This document shows, one piece after another, positions 41,820 through 53,278 of a stretch of DNA of 64,000 nucleotides. Under the pieces are notes generated by a model, which saw only the letters and a list, made by a program, of their open reading frames with translations, was not told the origin of the DNA and made no database searches. Where the stretch lies: positions 87,001 to 151,000 of the forward strand of contig QVRM01002037.1 of NCBI GenBank assembly GCA_003439945.1. The letters run 5' to 3'. The stretch comes from Dermanyssus gallinae (lineage: Eukaryota > Arthropoda > Arachnida > Mesostigmata > Dermanyssidae). A program made the translations under genes and the position numbers. Position 1 is the stretch's first letter, and every line of letters begins with the position of its first letter.

Positions 41820-42320
41820 GATACAAACTATACCGTGTGCAGTGTCTACTCAAGCAATCATCACCATCATCAGCACCAATCAACTTCATCATCACTTGCC
41901 AGCACCCCTTTCGCTCTATGTTGTCATCAGCACATCAGCACATCACCGTGCCCGTACCGTCATCATCTTTTTCGTCGTCAGCAGTTTCCATCAGTGTCAT
42001 CGTTATCCTCACCACCAAATCCTAATCGCCGCCATCATCATCATCATCATCTTTGTGTTTTACGTTCTCCATTAGTTACCATCTGCAGCGTCATCATCAC
42101 CAGTAGTGCACCTTCACTATTTATGTCATCATCATCATCATATTTGGGTTTTACCTTCTCCGTCAGTTAAGACATTCAGCGTCATCATGATTAGTACACC
42201 TCCATCATCTTTAACACCACCCTGCACCCTAATTAACCATCACTCGCAGCTATCATTAGCATCATCAGCATCGTTGTCGTTGTCACCATAACCACCACCA
42301 GCCATCGTCACTAAGCTCAT
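41820..42320. repeat. ATC/CAT-rich low-complexity tract
   Basis: Scattered (CAT)n runs (for example 42034-42052 and 42126-42140) with Ser/His-rich open frames on the plus strand. I regard it as simple-sequence-derived. Confidence 0.7.
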
Positions 42321-42925
42321 CGTCGCCTCTCCGCAGCTTCCATCTTCGGTACGTCATCATTACCGAACGCTATACTCAAGTCGGCCTGCGTCCGCGTAAC
42401 CAAACAATATCTAGTTGGTAAATAGGCGCGGCGGCGCAGCAGCTGGTCATTTATGCCCGTGAAACGAACGCCACTGAGACCGCAAGGGAAAGAGGGAGCC
42501 GGATGAACCACGTACACCGGTGCATGCAGATCGTGGAGTAGCATCGGATAGACGCATGGCTGGAACAATCAGCGATGCGAGTGGTCATCCAGCCTGTCAT
42601 CTAAAGACGAGTTGTGGGAAGCGCGTCGAATCAAGCCGAGCGGAAGAAACTCGCAAAAAAGATATGCGTGTATCGTAATAGGCGTGTATAGGTTGATTTT
42701 GTCCTTAGCGAACACGGAGGATGCCAGCGAGACAACCGGGGGGGGGGGACGTTTATGGGGGAAATGAGGTCGCGACGCAGAAAACACTTATCAAGGAGAG
42801 GGACGATGTAACAAAAGTTGCTACTGAAATTCAAGAAAGGAAAGTCCAGATACGTTACTGAAATTTAAGAAAGAGAAGACCGACAACAATGAGCAGAGGC
42901 TCTTCTAGGACTTAAACAACACGGG
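42321..42925. other. No supportable gene
   Basis: Short minus-strand frames of unknown nature (42317-42568, 42569-42787). A G-run at 42739-42749. No motif recognised. Confidence 0.4.
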
Positions 42926-42929
42926 GTCA

Positions 42930-44630
42930 TGCTTGCCGTACCGCGAGCCGATGCAACGCTTCAGATGCTTTAACATGGATCACTTGGTCGCCAATTGCAA
43001 GATGACAAAACCGAGACGCCGGAGGTACGGGTCACAAAAGCATTTAAGGAGCGATACTGCAAGGCGAAAGCCTGCTGCTGCTTGTGCAGTACTTGTCACC
43101 AAGCCACTTGGGGCTCCTGCTCACATAGATTGCGCCGCATGGGCATGCTCAATAAAACGTCGCGAAACATAATACAGAGGCTGGCGGAACCCTCAAGTAT
43201 CCCACTCTGCGCACCAGTGGCCTTCGTACACACGTCCGATGGCTTCTTGAAACAAAGTTGGTCTTCTGTAGTAAGAAACGGCATTGAAATTACCAACGAC
43301 CCGGCGGAAAGTAGAATACTTGGAAATCAAACAACGCCGGCGGAAAGAAGACCATCTGTGGCAAGCATTTTTGGATGACCTTATCCAATCTATAATGGGT
43401 AAGATTATCCATTAAACCATGGAAGCAGTTAAAGCAGCGGCAATTGCCAGTGCCATTGGTAAAATAATGCAATCTCTATTCTCACAGCTGTTGGGATCAC
43501 CAAATTCCCTCAAGACAAAGAAGCACCCCGAAAATACTGAGATCTAAGATCTACTTCGACACTTAATTGAAGCGTCCCTACGGGAAGCGCTGTATGTTTC
43601 CACGAATAAGGCGATTCTAGATACTAGCGGAAAAAGTAAGATTGAAGGGCACTCGTGACCGAAACACGCGCGTGCAGGTAGTGCCGTTTCGGAAAATATT
43701 TTAAGAACCAGCCAAACTTCCTCAAGTTTACTGAAGTTATACCACAGATACCCCGCTCATGTAGGTTAGGGGGTCACCAGGTTTTTAGTAAGTTTGAGAG
43801 TCCCACACTACCCAGACCAAAGTGTGTGCGTTATGCATTTTTGTTCCTAGACCCTGCAAAAAATCCTTAACATGCCTTCGTTTCAATGAAATTGCAAAAT
43901 TAAAAAAATAGCTTTGGCCTTCCTTTCTCTGACCGTGACTGCACAATATGACGTACTGTTTCTCACTGAGACCTGGGCCACGGAACCAACGGTAGTTTCA
44001 GTGCTCAGTGCACTCAGAAGTGCTATACACGAAGGACAAATACAAGGACAACTCTATATTGTACTAGCAGGAAGTTTCAAAAGTATAGTTGCGGTGCATT
44101 TTAGTCTTGGAAGATAGTCCCGACCTGTTGGAAAAACTAGTGTATTGCTTGGATGAAGTCGACCTTAACAAAACAACAGTGCATGGCGGGAACCTTAGCT
44201 GTCCCGTCGATAAGCCGGACAACGGTAGAAACTGGCGCAGTTGTTAGCACGTTAGCGTTCGGTAGTACGACACCTTTCTGTTGCAATGTGGCTTACGGTA
44301 CGTCATCAGGCAGCAGGCCAAATAAAGCTACGGGTGAACGCTGCCAATGACTCAACCCGCTTACTGGAGCTCTCACCAGGGGTTGTCCCTCTCCCTGACC
44401 CCCTTAATGTCAAAGTACATGCAGCACAAATTCGAAATGTTTTACTGCACAGCGTACGACCCCAACTGAGAAGACCTCAAAAAACGAGTCGATATGCACA
44501 ATATCGATCTCTAAAACGCGTCATGCTTCAGACTTATATACTGGCAAAAAGCCGCCCGGAAATGACATTCGTGTATACTAATGTTAGTCAGCTTTATAAA
44601 AAAAAAACGGTGCGGGGAGCTAAACTTTAG
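42930..44630 (+). mobile_element. APE-type non-LTR element remnant (copy F)
   Basis: Plus-strand order: gag-like fragment with a CCHC knuckle (CFNMDHLVANC, about 42968), a segment SWSSVVRNGIEI resembling the end of Jockey/CR1-type ORF1, a 3'-UTR-like module (43770-43870), endonuclease N-terminal part with DVLFLTETWATEPT (43952), then a degraded GGNLSCPVDKPDNG (44185; family GGDFNC) and a linker resembling that of copy A (44336-44600). RT is missing. Many frame breaks. Confidence 0.6.
43914..44350 (+). pseudogene. APE endonuclease fragments of copy F
   Basis: QYDVLFLTETWATEPTVVS corresponds to the conserved ETW block of APE endonucleases, with catalytic Glu present. The later GGDFNC block reads GGNLSC, so the catalytic Asp is lost. 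Frameshifts separate the two. The downstream linker (TRLLELSPGVV..., RSLKRVMLQTYILAKSRPEM) aligns in style with copy A before its RT. Confidence 0.6.
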
Positions 44631-44639
44631 CAAGATTTA

Positions 44640-44940
44640 CAAAGCGCAAAACAGGCTTCTCAGAGGATCCCAGTTTCATCCACAGAAATGGCTGCGCTCC
44701 GATATGCAGTATCGTCTGAAAGGCCGTATAGTTATTTTCGACAGATGTTTGCCAGCTCATCAACGGTCCCTAGTTGTACCGCGTGTCCAGGGCGAGCTGC
44801 GCCCGTACCGACCATTGAGGGGGCTGAAGAATCGGTTACGGTTGCGCTCCATACCAGCACCCCGCTCGAAGGAGGTCAGGGTCATTCCATCAGGTCTCCT
44901 TCCATCGTCTCTGACTAAGCCAGACGGGTCCAAAATTCAT
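44640..44940 (-). pseudogene. Family-2 RLE domain fragment
   Basis: Minus strand: DPSGLVRDDGRRPDGMTLTS (about 44935-44870), a one-base shift, then VLVWSATVTDSSAPSMVGTG and LGTVDELANICRK, then SAAISVDETGIL. This matches the family-2 C-terminal domain at 35.7-36.1 kb, with WSAT for WDAT (second acidic residue lost). Useful because no foreign insertion interrupts it. Confidence 0.75.
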
Positions 44941-45020
44941 GGCTACCCTGCCGATCGTAGCCCTCTGCTAAATGTCTCGTTCAAGGCTAAGTGGCGTGCG
45001 ATTCTGCCTAAACTCTGGGC

Positions 45021-45022
45021 CA

Positions 45023-45053
<31 letters not shown>

Positions 45054-45170
45054 TATGACACCATCTTCTCCGGACGGCAAAAGTATTTAAGTTTAATAAT
45101 TTTTCATTGAGCTTAAAATTTATATAATTACATGCATTCAAACAATTGTAACTATTCAGGGCATTTTACA
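45021..45170 (+). repeat. (TA)n followed by a possible CR1-like 3' end
   Basis: After TA and T runs, CTCCGGACGGCAAAAGTATT then AAGTTTAATAAT resembles the 3' end of copy A (17064-17100: CTCTGGAACGGCAGGACAAC, TATTTATGTTTAATAATA). Weak. Confidence 0.3.
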
Positions 45171-45299
45171 GAAAAGGCTATCGCCCGTGTCTGCCCGCTT
45201 TTGTGAGTGTGTCAACATCCTTTTTATTACATAACGATGTTTAGTACAATTTTCTATTTAGGTTTTAATTGTGCTGAAAGACTAATCCAAATACACATG

Positions 45300-45990
45300 T
45301 TTTTAATATATCTGGCGAATAAAACAAATCTGTTGTTTAGGCTTGGTTTTGCATTTCTTTGTAGATAATTCAAATACACATCTAAACAGACGAGGAAATC
45401 TGGCACTTCTGTTTACCAGACGATTTATGAGCGTCGAATAATTTGTCCCAAGCCTTGTATATGTCTGAGTTACAACATTGTTTACAGCATTTCTGGTAGG
45501 ATAAGCTCTATTAGAAGTAGCTCTAAAAGGGGTACGGTTTTTGCTATAGTGCGTCAGAATGCTATATATGCATATTCCATAAAAGTGCAATATATTTTCG
45601 CCTCGCCATATATTCTAAGTGGTTGTTTTATAGTCCAATCCAAATATATTTCGTATGCATCTTTTCTGAAGAGTTACTATTGGTTCAACATTCAACTTAA
45701 CTAAAGCACCGTATAACAAAACGCTATATTTTAAGTGTGAAAAAATAAATGCATAATACACGATTTTCTTAAATTCAAAGGAGGCAATATGTCGTACCTT
45801 ACGCAAAAGTAAAGCACATGTTTTAAGTTTGCTTATCATATGTTTAATATGAATTTCCCATTTGATGTAATTCTGGAACGTCAGACCAACGTACTTATAT
45901 TCGTGTACCTCACTAATTATCAGACAATTGGCCAACAACAGTCTGGTATCATTACATCTGTTTAACGGCAGGTTTTCGACTTTCGTATAA
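45300..45990 (-). pseudogene. Jockey/RTE-like RT C-terminal fragment
   Basis: Minus-strand frame 45938-45615 contains EVHEYKYVGLTFQNYIKWEI, then HIKHMISKLKTCALLLRKVR and SHLKYSVLLYGA...LQKRCIRNIFG. These are the thumb/connection blocks (KYLGV, HI..I..K, Y.I.VWG, LQKR.IR.I.G) of Jockey-like RTs. The C-terminal continuation goes to about 45300. The catalytic half is absent. Unrelated in sequence to copies A-D. Confidence 0.7.
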
Positions 45991-46009
45991 GCATAACAGC
46001 CTAAGGACG

Positions 46010-47250
46010 ATTTTCATCATATTTATTCACTTATGTTGAGTGGTACGAGTATGTGTTAGGATAAAAAAAACCCTCATAAGCGGGCTAATTCATTCAATAA
46101 TTGCACAAAGGGGCACTCTGTAGCATGATATCTGGTACAGACTTTCCCGCAACGGTTACAAACGCAGTTATCATACTCGTCATGATACTCAGACCGTCTA
46201 CATAGAATGTGGTGAAAACCATGCACAGCGTATTATGTTATCACATGTCGGTTAGTACGGTCTAGTCCCTTTCACTCGGCGTTTCTCATTGCGCCGGTGT
46301 TAAAAAATTCCGGATCGAGTTCGGCCATTTTTAGTTCCCATTTTTTAATGCATTGGTCAAAGGCCGCGATGTGGGGAAGGTTAAAGCGATGCCTCATATC
46401 TTCCGTAAGGAGCGGACAATCCGCGAGTAAATAAATGAGTCGGTTGCGCGTTGACTTGTGGAGTCCTAGGGCCCATTTGATAAAGGCTGCTTTTACTTGA
46501 TTTAGTTGATCCAGGTTTCTCACAGTCAGATGCTCCCATATTAGGTCAATTCCGTAAGTTCCCACAATGGCAACTTTCAAGTCGAACAGGCGGATGGCCG
46601 TGGCGAGGGATAGACGCTGTGGGCTTCTGATAGATGTTGCCGCTATCAGGGCCTTCCTACATCTCTCCATAACGTGTCTTGAGAACCCCGCCCCGTTGTA
46701 CGGCAGTGTTCACATAGGAAAGAGGGTAGCTTCCAATGTGAAGAGTATCGACCCATTCAAGTCTGCCCCATCTTCGAAACTTCCGTTTTAGCAAGGTTAA
46801 TTGTTAGCCCGAGATCCGTGACGGCTGTGTTCAGCCTCACCAGCGCCTGTTGAACTTGAAAACGACTTCTGCCACCATAAATAGCTAAATCGTTAGCGTA
46901 CAGTAGCACCTTGACGAGATGTCTTGATCCTCGTATTTGTTTCGGAAGGTCTTTCAGGAGTACAGAGAAGAGAAGCGGGCTCAGATTGTCCCCCTGAGCG
47001 AGCCCAGTTGTTTGCGAAAACGCCGGCAATTCCGAGACACCACCGCCGATGGTCACACGGTTATCCTGTAAGATTGCCCCCACAAGATTGAGAGTTTTAT
47101 AAGGAACGGCAACCTCTGCTAGCATATCAAGCACGCGATCATGAGGAGCGATGTCAAAAGCAGCTTTGAAATCGACGAAAACCGCGTACAAGGATTGACC
47201 TTGTCTAGAGGGGGGTCTTCTTAACATCCTCTAACAGAATCCCGCACGCT
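46010..47250 (-). mobile_element. CR1-like APE-type element, 5'-truncated (copy C)
   Basis: The minus-strand RT frame 47227-46757 (LYAVFVDFKAAFDIAPHD, TTGLAQGDNLSPLLF, VLLYANDLAIYGG) is followed by the thumb region 46670-46272 and a C-terminal CVCNRCGKVCTRYHATEC near 46160. The active site is YAND in place of YADD. The 3' end is near 46010 with GTGAATAAATATGATGA. At about 47251 it joins the truncated R2-type 5' region with no recognisable TSD, so the junction is probably a rearrangement. Confidence 0.8.
46272..47227 (-). pseudogene. Reverse transcriptase of copy C
   Basis: Keeps the middle of the RT in one frame of 156 codons with catalytic Asp in VFVDFKAAFD. YADD is mutated to YAND. A frameshift near 46750 leads to the thumb frame: LFDLKVAIVGTYGIDLIWEH, KWALGLHKSTRNRLIYLLAD. 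The N-terminal part before TACGILLEDV is gone. Closest in this window to copy D (compare LFNLKIAPTASYGIQLIWEN there). Confidence 0.8.
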
Positions 47251-47251
47251 G

Positions 47252-47950
47252 TTGCCGTCGAGATGGACATTTACAATTTGGCGGGGAGACGCGTGAAGTA
47301 CTAGGGGGGGGGGGGGTTAAAACTATTATTAGAAGCAGCAGTGTCATTTTATGAGAAACTTAAAATCAAATTATTAGTCTGTGATCGCTTAGGAGTTGGG
47401 GAGGTGGCAAGCACTTCTCGTTGATTGTGAGTCAATCTAATGTGGCTCGCGAGGCCCGCGTCAGATTTGCATACTCGTCCGCATATCTGGCAGCTGAGTC
47501 TTCCGGCGGTGTTGTTGCCGTCACGTGATGCCATCGTTGTCTTGGTCCACAGCGGTGATAAGATTTCTTTAAGAGTTTCGTATGTGAACGATGGCGCGAT
47601 TTTACGCAGATGTTGTTGTTAAAATCGCTACAATGAAGCGGTCTTTAGACCATCATACTATTTATCTTTACCCAGGGAACACTATATCATATCTCGTCAC
47701 GTACTGTATTAATGCAAAATAGCGTCGAAAGTAGAAGTTAAAAATTGCTCATTAATATGTACAATAGTAGTGTCGGTCTAAGATATATGTTTGTGGCAAG
47801 TAGATGGAAGACTAGCATGAGACAGATGAATTGCGGTCTCTTCGATTCAGTGGAATTGAAGCATCTATCACAAGTATATAGTAGGTAAGTAGGTAGTCAA
47901 TTAAAATATTTAGTGGTTTAAAAGCACGATATAGCTGCCCAATATACCGT
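47252..47950 (-). mobile_element. R2-type element 5' part, inner segment of a minus-strand copy
   Basis: Inverted copy of about 26995-27580. It includes the predicted ORF start (ATG at 47534) and a complete first C2H2 finger CQICGRVCKSDAGLASHIRL with THN (second His present). A G-run of 14 at 47306-47319 replaces the six C of the other copy. It continues at 52700-53218 beyond the inserted copy D. Confidence 0.85.
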
Positions 47951-48810
47951 CAGCTGTTGCTCGTCCAGCTGGTCAGTCGCATCACACCGAGCTCCGGTCA
48001 ATTCGTGTCCCATCTCGCGAACTTCGAGTGGATTGACCTGAAGCTTGTCACAGACCACCGTGAACACAAGTGCTACCAACCTGCCAAAAACCAACCGGCA
48101 GTTCAGCGTATGTTGCTGGTTATTAGCAACATGTGTTTTTAGCTTGTGTGTGCGTTCCATTTGATGGCAATCCACCACTGCGTGTGCATTGTCTGTGTTT
48201 GACTATTAACAACACAGTGAGCTTATAACCTTTGATTGTGGAGTCAAGTGCAGTAGGTAGAACTTTTATCGGCAATTTTAAAAATGTGTGGTAGTATAGT
48301 GAAGTTTTTAGTGATTCATTGAGAATTTTGCGATTTTTTAACTATACTCCCTTTGTTTACCTCTCTGCCCCAGACACACGCTACTGCGTGTCCTGCATAA
48401 TTCATCGAACATATGACTACGCGTCAGATGTAAACAGTTTTAACCGATTCTAGTTCTTAAATATGTATATATGATTTATTAAATGTACATACTCATTACA
48501 AGTGTCATTTCTGTCATAATTCACTAATTTATGTAGGTTGTACGCTGTATTATAGCCATAACCTGTAGTAGCCAATTATAATCATATTATATAATTGTAC
48601 TGACTACTACGGAATGCACTAATTTGTTTTGAGATTTATAAAAACCGACTGCACATATATTTAGACGTTCATTACGTCAGCCCACAATCGCAGATTATAT
48701 TATAGCTCATATCATATAGAGAAAGACAGGTGTCGAACGAAAATTGGCACAGAACAAAGGTCGCTTTTAAAGAACGCTTTTAGAGAAGTAGCAGCAGTCA
48801 GTTTCACGCC

Positions 48811-49799
48811 ATGGCGGGAAACGCGGACGGTTTGAAATCCTGCTCCCGATGCGCGGAAAGGATTGATGGACTGGTGCTGCACTGCGGGGTCTGCGAGCGT
48901 GCGATTCACTTCACGTGCCTCCTTGAGGACGAGAAGGCAATGGACATGAGCAGCACCGCTCGGTGGAAGTGCCGGCTGTGCGCGATGCCAGCGGCCAACA
49001 TGGACATCAGGGGGTTCATGACCAGTCTGGAGAAGGTGGCCATCTCTCACGAGATGATGAGCTGCATGGTGTTCTTCTGTCAGCGTATGCTGGCCCTCGA
49101 GAAGGAGGTCGCCAGCTATAAGCGCCCCCGCCAGGAGAAGGAGGAGGACATGCAGCTTGTCCGAGAAGAGGCTGCCGGCGCCCAGCCGCCCGCTCAGCCA
49201 CCCAAAAAGACTGCACTTCTCATCGGTGACAGCGCTGTTGGGGCCTTCAGACCGGCACTGAAGCAACTTCTCCCGCGGAAGGCTGCCATGATTGTCCGCA
49301 GCTGCTCAAAGCCGGGCATCAAGGACATCATTAAGGAGGCCGAGGACGCCATCGAGAAGGCCGCCCCCGGTCCTGTCTGCGTAGCGCTTCACGCCGGCTA
49401 CCACGAGTGTGGCAACTTTGAGGGCAACGACTTCATCGAGGCCACGGTGGAGTTCGCCAAACAGCTCAAGGTGGTCCACCCTGGATCCCAGCTGAGCGTG
49501 CTCTCCGTCCCGCTCTTCAGCCAAGACTGCAAGGCTGCCAACGAGGCCCTCTCGCTGCGCGCCGCGGCTGCCGGCTTCGTGTACGTGCCCCTCACCCAGA
49601 TCCAGCGTCAGGTGGTTGAACGCGGCTCCTACAGCTACAAGGGTGAGCCGGCCAAGAAAGCGGCCCTGGCGATCGCCCGACGGGTAAAAGATTTTTTAGG
49701 GGTGTCCCTAAGAGATCCTTTCAAGGTCAGAAACGACCAAACTACCCATCAGTCCAAGCACTCGGGCACGAAGGACAAACACAGCGTGGACAAGAGTCT
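48811..49799 (+). CDS. ORF1 of copy D: PHD finger and SGNH esterase-like domain
   Basis: Residues 11-58 form a C4HC3 PHD-type finger (CSRCAERIDGLVLHCGVC, then AIHFTC and KCRLC). A charged, probably helical stretch follows (about 75-125). From about 131, KKTALLIGDSAVGAFRPALK carries the GDS nucleophile block of SGNH/GDSL hydrolases. LHAGYHECGNFEGNDF (about 192) and SYSYKGEPAKKAALAIARR (about 272) occupy the positions of later blocks, but a clear Asp-x-x-His pair is not visible. PHD plus esterase-like ORF1 is established for CR1-like elements. The ATG at 48811 lies in good context. The normal C-terminus is cut by the nested insertion at 49800; the downstream SAVDGIKTALRQLLRERSSQ is the original continuation. 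Confidence 0.85.
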
Positions 49800-49956
49800 C
49801 CCACGGTTTCGATGTAATGCCAAAGTAATACCGAGCCTGGGGGGTGGGGAGGAATCCGGGTTTAGTGGGTTTGCGAGTCTCACACTAGTCACGCAGGCTG
49901 CTAGTGGCGCATGTGCATCATGCATTACCGAAACCTCCCAGAACAAAAAAAAAAAA
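49800..49956 (+). mobile_element. 157-bp poly(A)-ended insertion with 13-bp TSD
   Basis: GCGTGGACAAGAG occurs at 49787-49799 and again at 49957-49969. The insert ends in A12 and contains GTTTAGTGGGTTTGCGAGTC and TCACACTAG, the 3' module also seen in R1/I-type fragments here. With its TSD it adds 170 bp, shifting the frame of ORF1 in copy D. Confidence 0.85.
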
Positions 49957-50079
49957 GCGTGGACAAGAGCGCCGTGGACGGCATCAAGACTGCTCTCCGG
50001 CAGCTTCTGCGCGAGAGATCCTCCCAGAGCTCCAACCGGTCTCCTGGCGAGATCCGAGGTGCTCAAACTCGGCGGGCGA

Positions 50080-52635
50080 TGTTGAGGTGCTTCTTGCTGA
50101 GGAAGACATGGTCGTAATCCAGGGTTTGCGGCTAAACATAATCGCAGGCTACGTGCGTCCGCCGTCCAAGGAGAACTCGACGGTGTTGGTTGAAAAGCTG
50201 ACCCGGTGCTTCAGTGCGCTGGACAGCGATGCGCCCATTATCGTCACCGGCGATTTCAACAGTAGGCTGGGCCGCCCGGCCGATCTGCGCACGAGAATTC
50301 TCCTGGACACCCTGGCCGACTCGGGCTGTTGGGTTGTCACCGATCCTGCAAGCCCAACCTTCGAGGGGCACATGAGATCATCTGTCATAGATGTATTCCC
50401 GGTAAGCTTGCCATCCGAGCAGGTCTCCTACCTCGGTGTTGACAACCCCTCCGCAGCGGAGGGCATTTCAAGAATCACCTTCCAACGGCTGTGAGAGTCT
50501 TCCTGCCAGCTGCTAGGACTCCTGCTCCCCGCCCACCTCCGCTGGCCAAGCATATTAGCTTGCACCACCTACGGGAACGCCTTCACGAGGTCTTCCCCGT
50601 GCCGGGAGCTCCAGGCATTGACCAATATGCCAAAGCTCTTACGGAGCTGTTGAGATACGCAGCTGGTCTTAGTAAGCCAAGAAGAGGGAGTCAATGGTTC
50701 AACAGTGCGTGCAAAGCAGCCAACCAGGCCCAGCTCAGCGCTCGCCTCCTAGCCGCACTTTACCCGAGGATGCGGCCACTCTTCATCATTCTCAAAAGTT
50801 GGTGTCGCCGGACGTACAAAGCTGAACGCGCCAAGTACCTGGAACAAAAGAAGTCCGCGCTGTTGGATGAGGCAGAGCGACAACCGTATAAGTGGCTCCG
50901 CCGACAGGGATCTCCCACCTGCCCTATCAACTCATCGGCGCTCATCTCCCACTTCAGCCGCATGTTTGCGTCGGCCGACACCATCCCGCGCGGCATCCTC
51001 CACTACGAAGCGGCCTGGGACGAGAATACAATGCTGCTACGGGATTTACTCTCCGCAGAGTTTTCTCTCACCGAGGTGCTTGGCGCCATGCAACGACTCC
51101 GTTTCAACAAGGCCGCCGGTCCCGACCGGCGGAGGCCGGTACTTGCTCCTTGCTGGACCGCCCTTTTCAACGCTAGTCTGCGCGAAGGTCGCCTCCCCAG
51201 CGACTGGCAGAGTGCTTATCTAGCAGTCATCCCGAAGGGAAAGGGCAACCCCAGAGAGCCCAGCTCGTGGCGTGGGATCGCCAAAAAGAGCTGCTGCTAC
51301 AAGCTGCTCTCTGCCATCCTCACCGCCCGCCTGTCTCACTTCCTCGAAGCTCTCGGCGCCATCCCGAACGAGCAGCACGGCTTCCGCGCAGGCAGGTCCA
51401 CACTGACTGCGTGTGAGATTCTGCTGGCCAGGGTTCAGGGAGTGATGCAGTCTAGGCACGCCAAGCAATTCCTGTACGCCGTCTTTGTGGATTTCCGCTC
51501 GGTCTTTGATGGAGCTCCCAGAGACAAGATTATCTTCAAGTTGGCTGAAGCGGGCGTACCTGCCAACATCCTCCAGCTCATCGGGGCAATCCTGCAGGAA
51601 AACCCGATCACCATACAGGATGGGGTGGCTGAGTTGTGCCCCTTTGTGCAAACGACGGGAGTCGCGCAGGGGGACAACTTAAGTCCGCTGCTGTTCTCCA
51701 TCCTGCTCAACGATCTTCCGCGACGCATCGTGGGCACTCGAGAGTCCGTCCGCCCAGACATTCTGCTATACGCAGACGATCTCGCGATATATGGAACAAG
51801 CCGATTCGAGGTGTAGCAGAGCCTAGCGAGGCTCGAGCAGTACGTGGCGGATGTAGGACTCGAGCTCAACAATGTAGGACTCAACATCGGCAAGACCAAG
51901 GCCATGAAGTTCCGTAAAGCTGGTCGACTTGCAACCAGCGATGAGCTACGGTTGTACTCCACACCACTGGAGTATGTCAACAACTTTCCGTATCTTGGCC
52001 TCTCTCTCCCGACCTCCGGTACGTCGTTTACGGAGCACATCGCCGAGAGGGTCAGAAAAGCCCTCGTAGCAGGCGTCGGAATTGAGAAACCCACGCTTCT
52101 CTCCCTTAACGCGGCGCTAAAACTTTTCAACCTTAAGATCGCGCCCACGGCATCCTACGGCATACAGCTTATCTGGGAGAACTTGAGCGTGGCCCAGCTC
52201 GCGAGGCTTGATCGAGTGAAACCCGCCTTTCTCAAGCGAGTGCTCGGCCTCCACACGTCATGCCGCAATCGTCTGGTCTATTTACTCGCCGGTACCCCGC
52301 TCTTCATAGAGGACCTGCAACGCCAGTTCCGATTGCCGGAAACACAGGCCTACAGGGACTTTATCTGTCAGTGGGAGGTGAGATTGTCAGACGTGGACCC
52401 CGACTTCTTTAGTACGGGTGCAATGACAAACAATGCGTGGAAGGGACTGCATCGCACCAACCGAAGTGTGGTAGTACGCTATGCAGTGCATGGCTTCCAC
52501 CATGTTCTCTGTAAAACTCAAGGGTACCATGAGCCGACAGAAGAATGTATCTGTAACAGGTGTGAGAGAGCTTGTGGGAGATATCATGCGGGGGAGTGCC
52601 CCAGAGTTGAATCACTGGCCAGGCTGGCTCAGTGA
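50080..52635 (+). pseudogene. ORF2 of copy D: APE endonuclease (partial), RT, CCHC finger
   Basis: The endonuclease starts late: the first about 100 residues, with the ETW block, are missing, and recognisable sequence begins with LNIIAGYVRPPSKEN. PIIVTGDFNSRLGRP (50235) and SSVIDVFP follow. A one-base shift near 50455 moves the frame to HLPTAVRVF. RT: FNKAAGPDRRRPVLAP, PKGKGNPREPSSWRGIAKKS, NEQHGFRAGRSTLTACEILL, LYAVFVDFRSVFDGAPRDK, TTGVAQGDNLSPLLFSILL and ILLYADDLAIYGTSRFEV with intact YADD. A TAG at 51814-51816 interrupts an otherwise unchanged frame to CICNRCERACGRYHAGEC at the C-terminus. Best-preserved RT of its family in the window. Confidence 0.9.
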
Positions 52636-52699
52636 CCGTGTTTTTATGTATAATATTTGACTATATACCTAACAAAGGTGATTAATAAATGAATGAATG

Positions 52700-53210
52700 A
52701 ATATACCGTTACCTATTGTATTCTCTACGCTGAGTTCGATTTTCGAGCTCAAAATAAAGCGTATCGATACATCACCATATATATGCACTGTCTGGGTTTT
52801 GTAGCCAGTGCATACACTATACCTATATAGAAGTTAAGATTAGTGAAATATAATTAGGGCCGCTATATTTCACTAGAACAACTATGCAGGTGGACTCACC
52901 TTACCCAAATTTAAGAACCGGCACTGTCACTTCCACGCTAAAAACGCTAAAACGCATATAAGATAGGCCTTTGCAATGGTAAGCGCACTGCTAACCTACT
53001 TAACACAGTGACGCGGCGAATTATAACAATTTTGCATATTTTAAATGCAAAAAGGAACTGCTTGACGGTGTTAGATCTCACAGTTCGGTCACACTGGTGG
53101 TCACGATGGTCTGTGACAAAACTCCCGTTAAAAAGCCAGATATAACTAGCGATCTAGGCAATTTAAGCGGGAGCTCGCACCAGTGCGATCGTCCAGCTCT
53201 ACAGCTGAGT

Positions 53211-53218
<8 letters not shown>
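52700..53218 (-). mobile_element. R2-type element 5' part, outer segment of a minus-strand copy
   Basis: Inverted copy of 26197-26992, lacking the 315-bp insertion and so showing its empty target. It starts (minus strand) at 53218 with TAGTCTCTACTCAGCTG immediately next to (TA)n. This is the most complete 5' end of the family, since the plus copy begins about 30 bases further in. Confidence 0.85.

Positions 53219-53278
<60 letters not shown>

Larger units (their letters stand above)
47951..52699 (+). mobile_element. PHD/esterase CR1-like non-LTR retrotransposon, nearly full length (copy D)
   Basis: Flanked by the 10-bp duplication AATATACCGT (47941-47950 and 52700-52709). The surrounding sequence is continuous with the inverted R2-type copy, confirming the insertion. 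It has a 5' UTR of about 860 bp, ORF1 (48811 on), ORF2 (to 52635) and a 3' end of AATAAATGAATGAATGA repeats. Damage is limited: a nested 157-bp insertion, a shortened endonuclease, one frameshift near 50455 and one in-frame TAG at 51814. Younger than the R2-type copy it interrupts. Confidence 0.95.

Noticed and set aside
41835..42291. Ser/His/Pro-rich open frames
   Set aside because: Products of CAT/ATC low-complexity repeats; three overlapping frames are equally open.
48712..49266. 184-codon minus-strand frame
   Set aside because: Shadow of the PHD/esterase ORF1 in GC-rich coding DNA; no recognisable domain in this direction.
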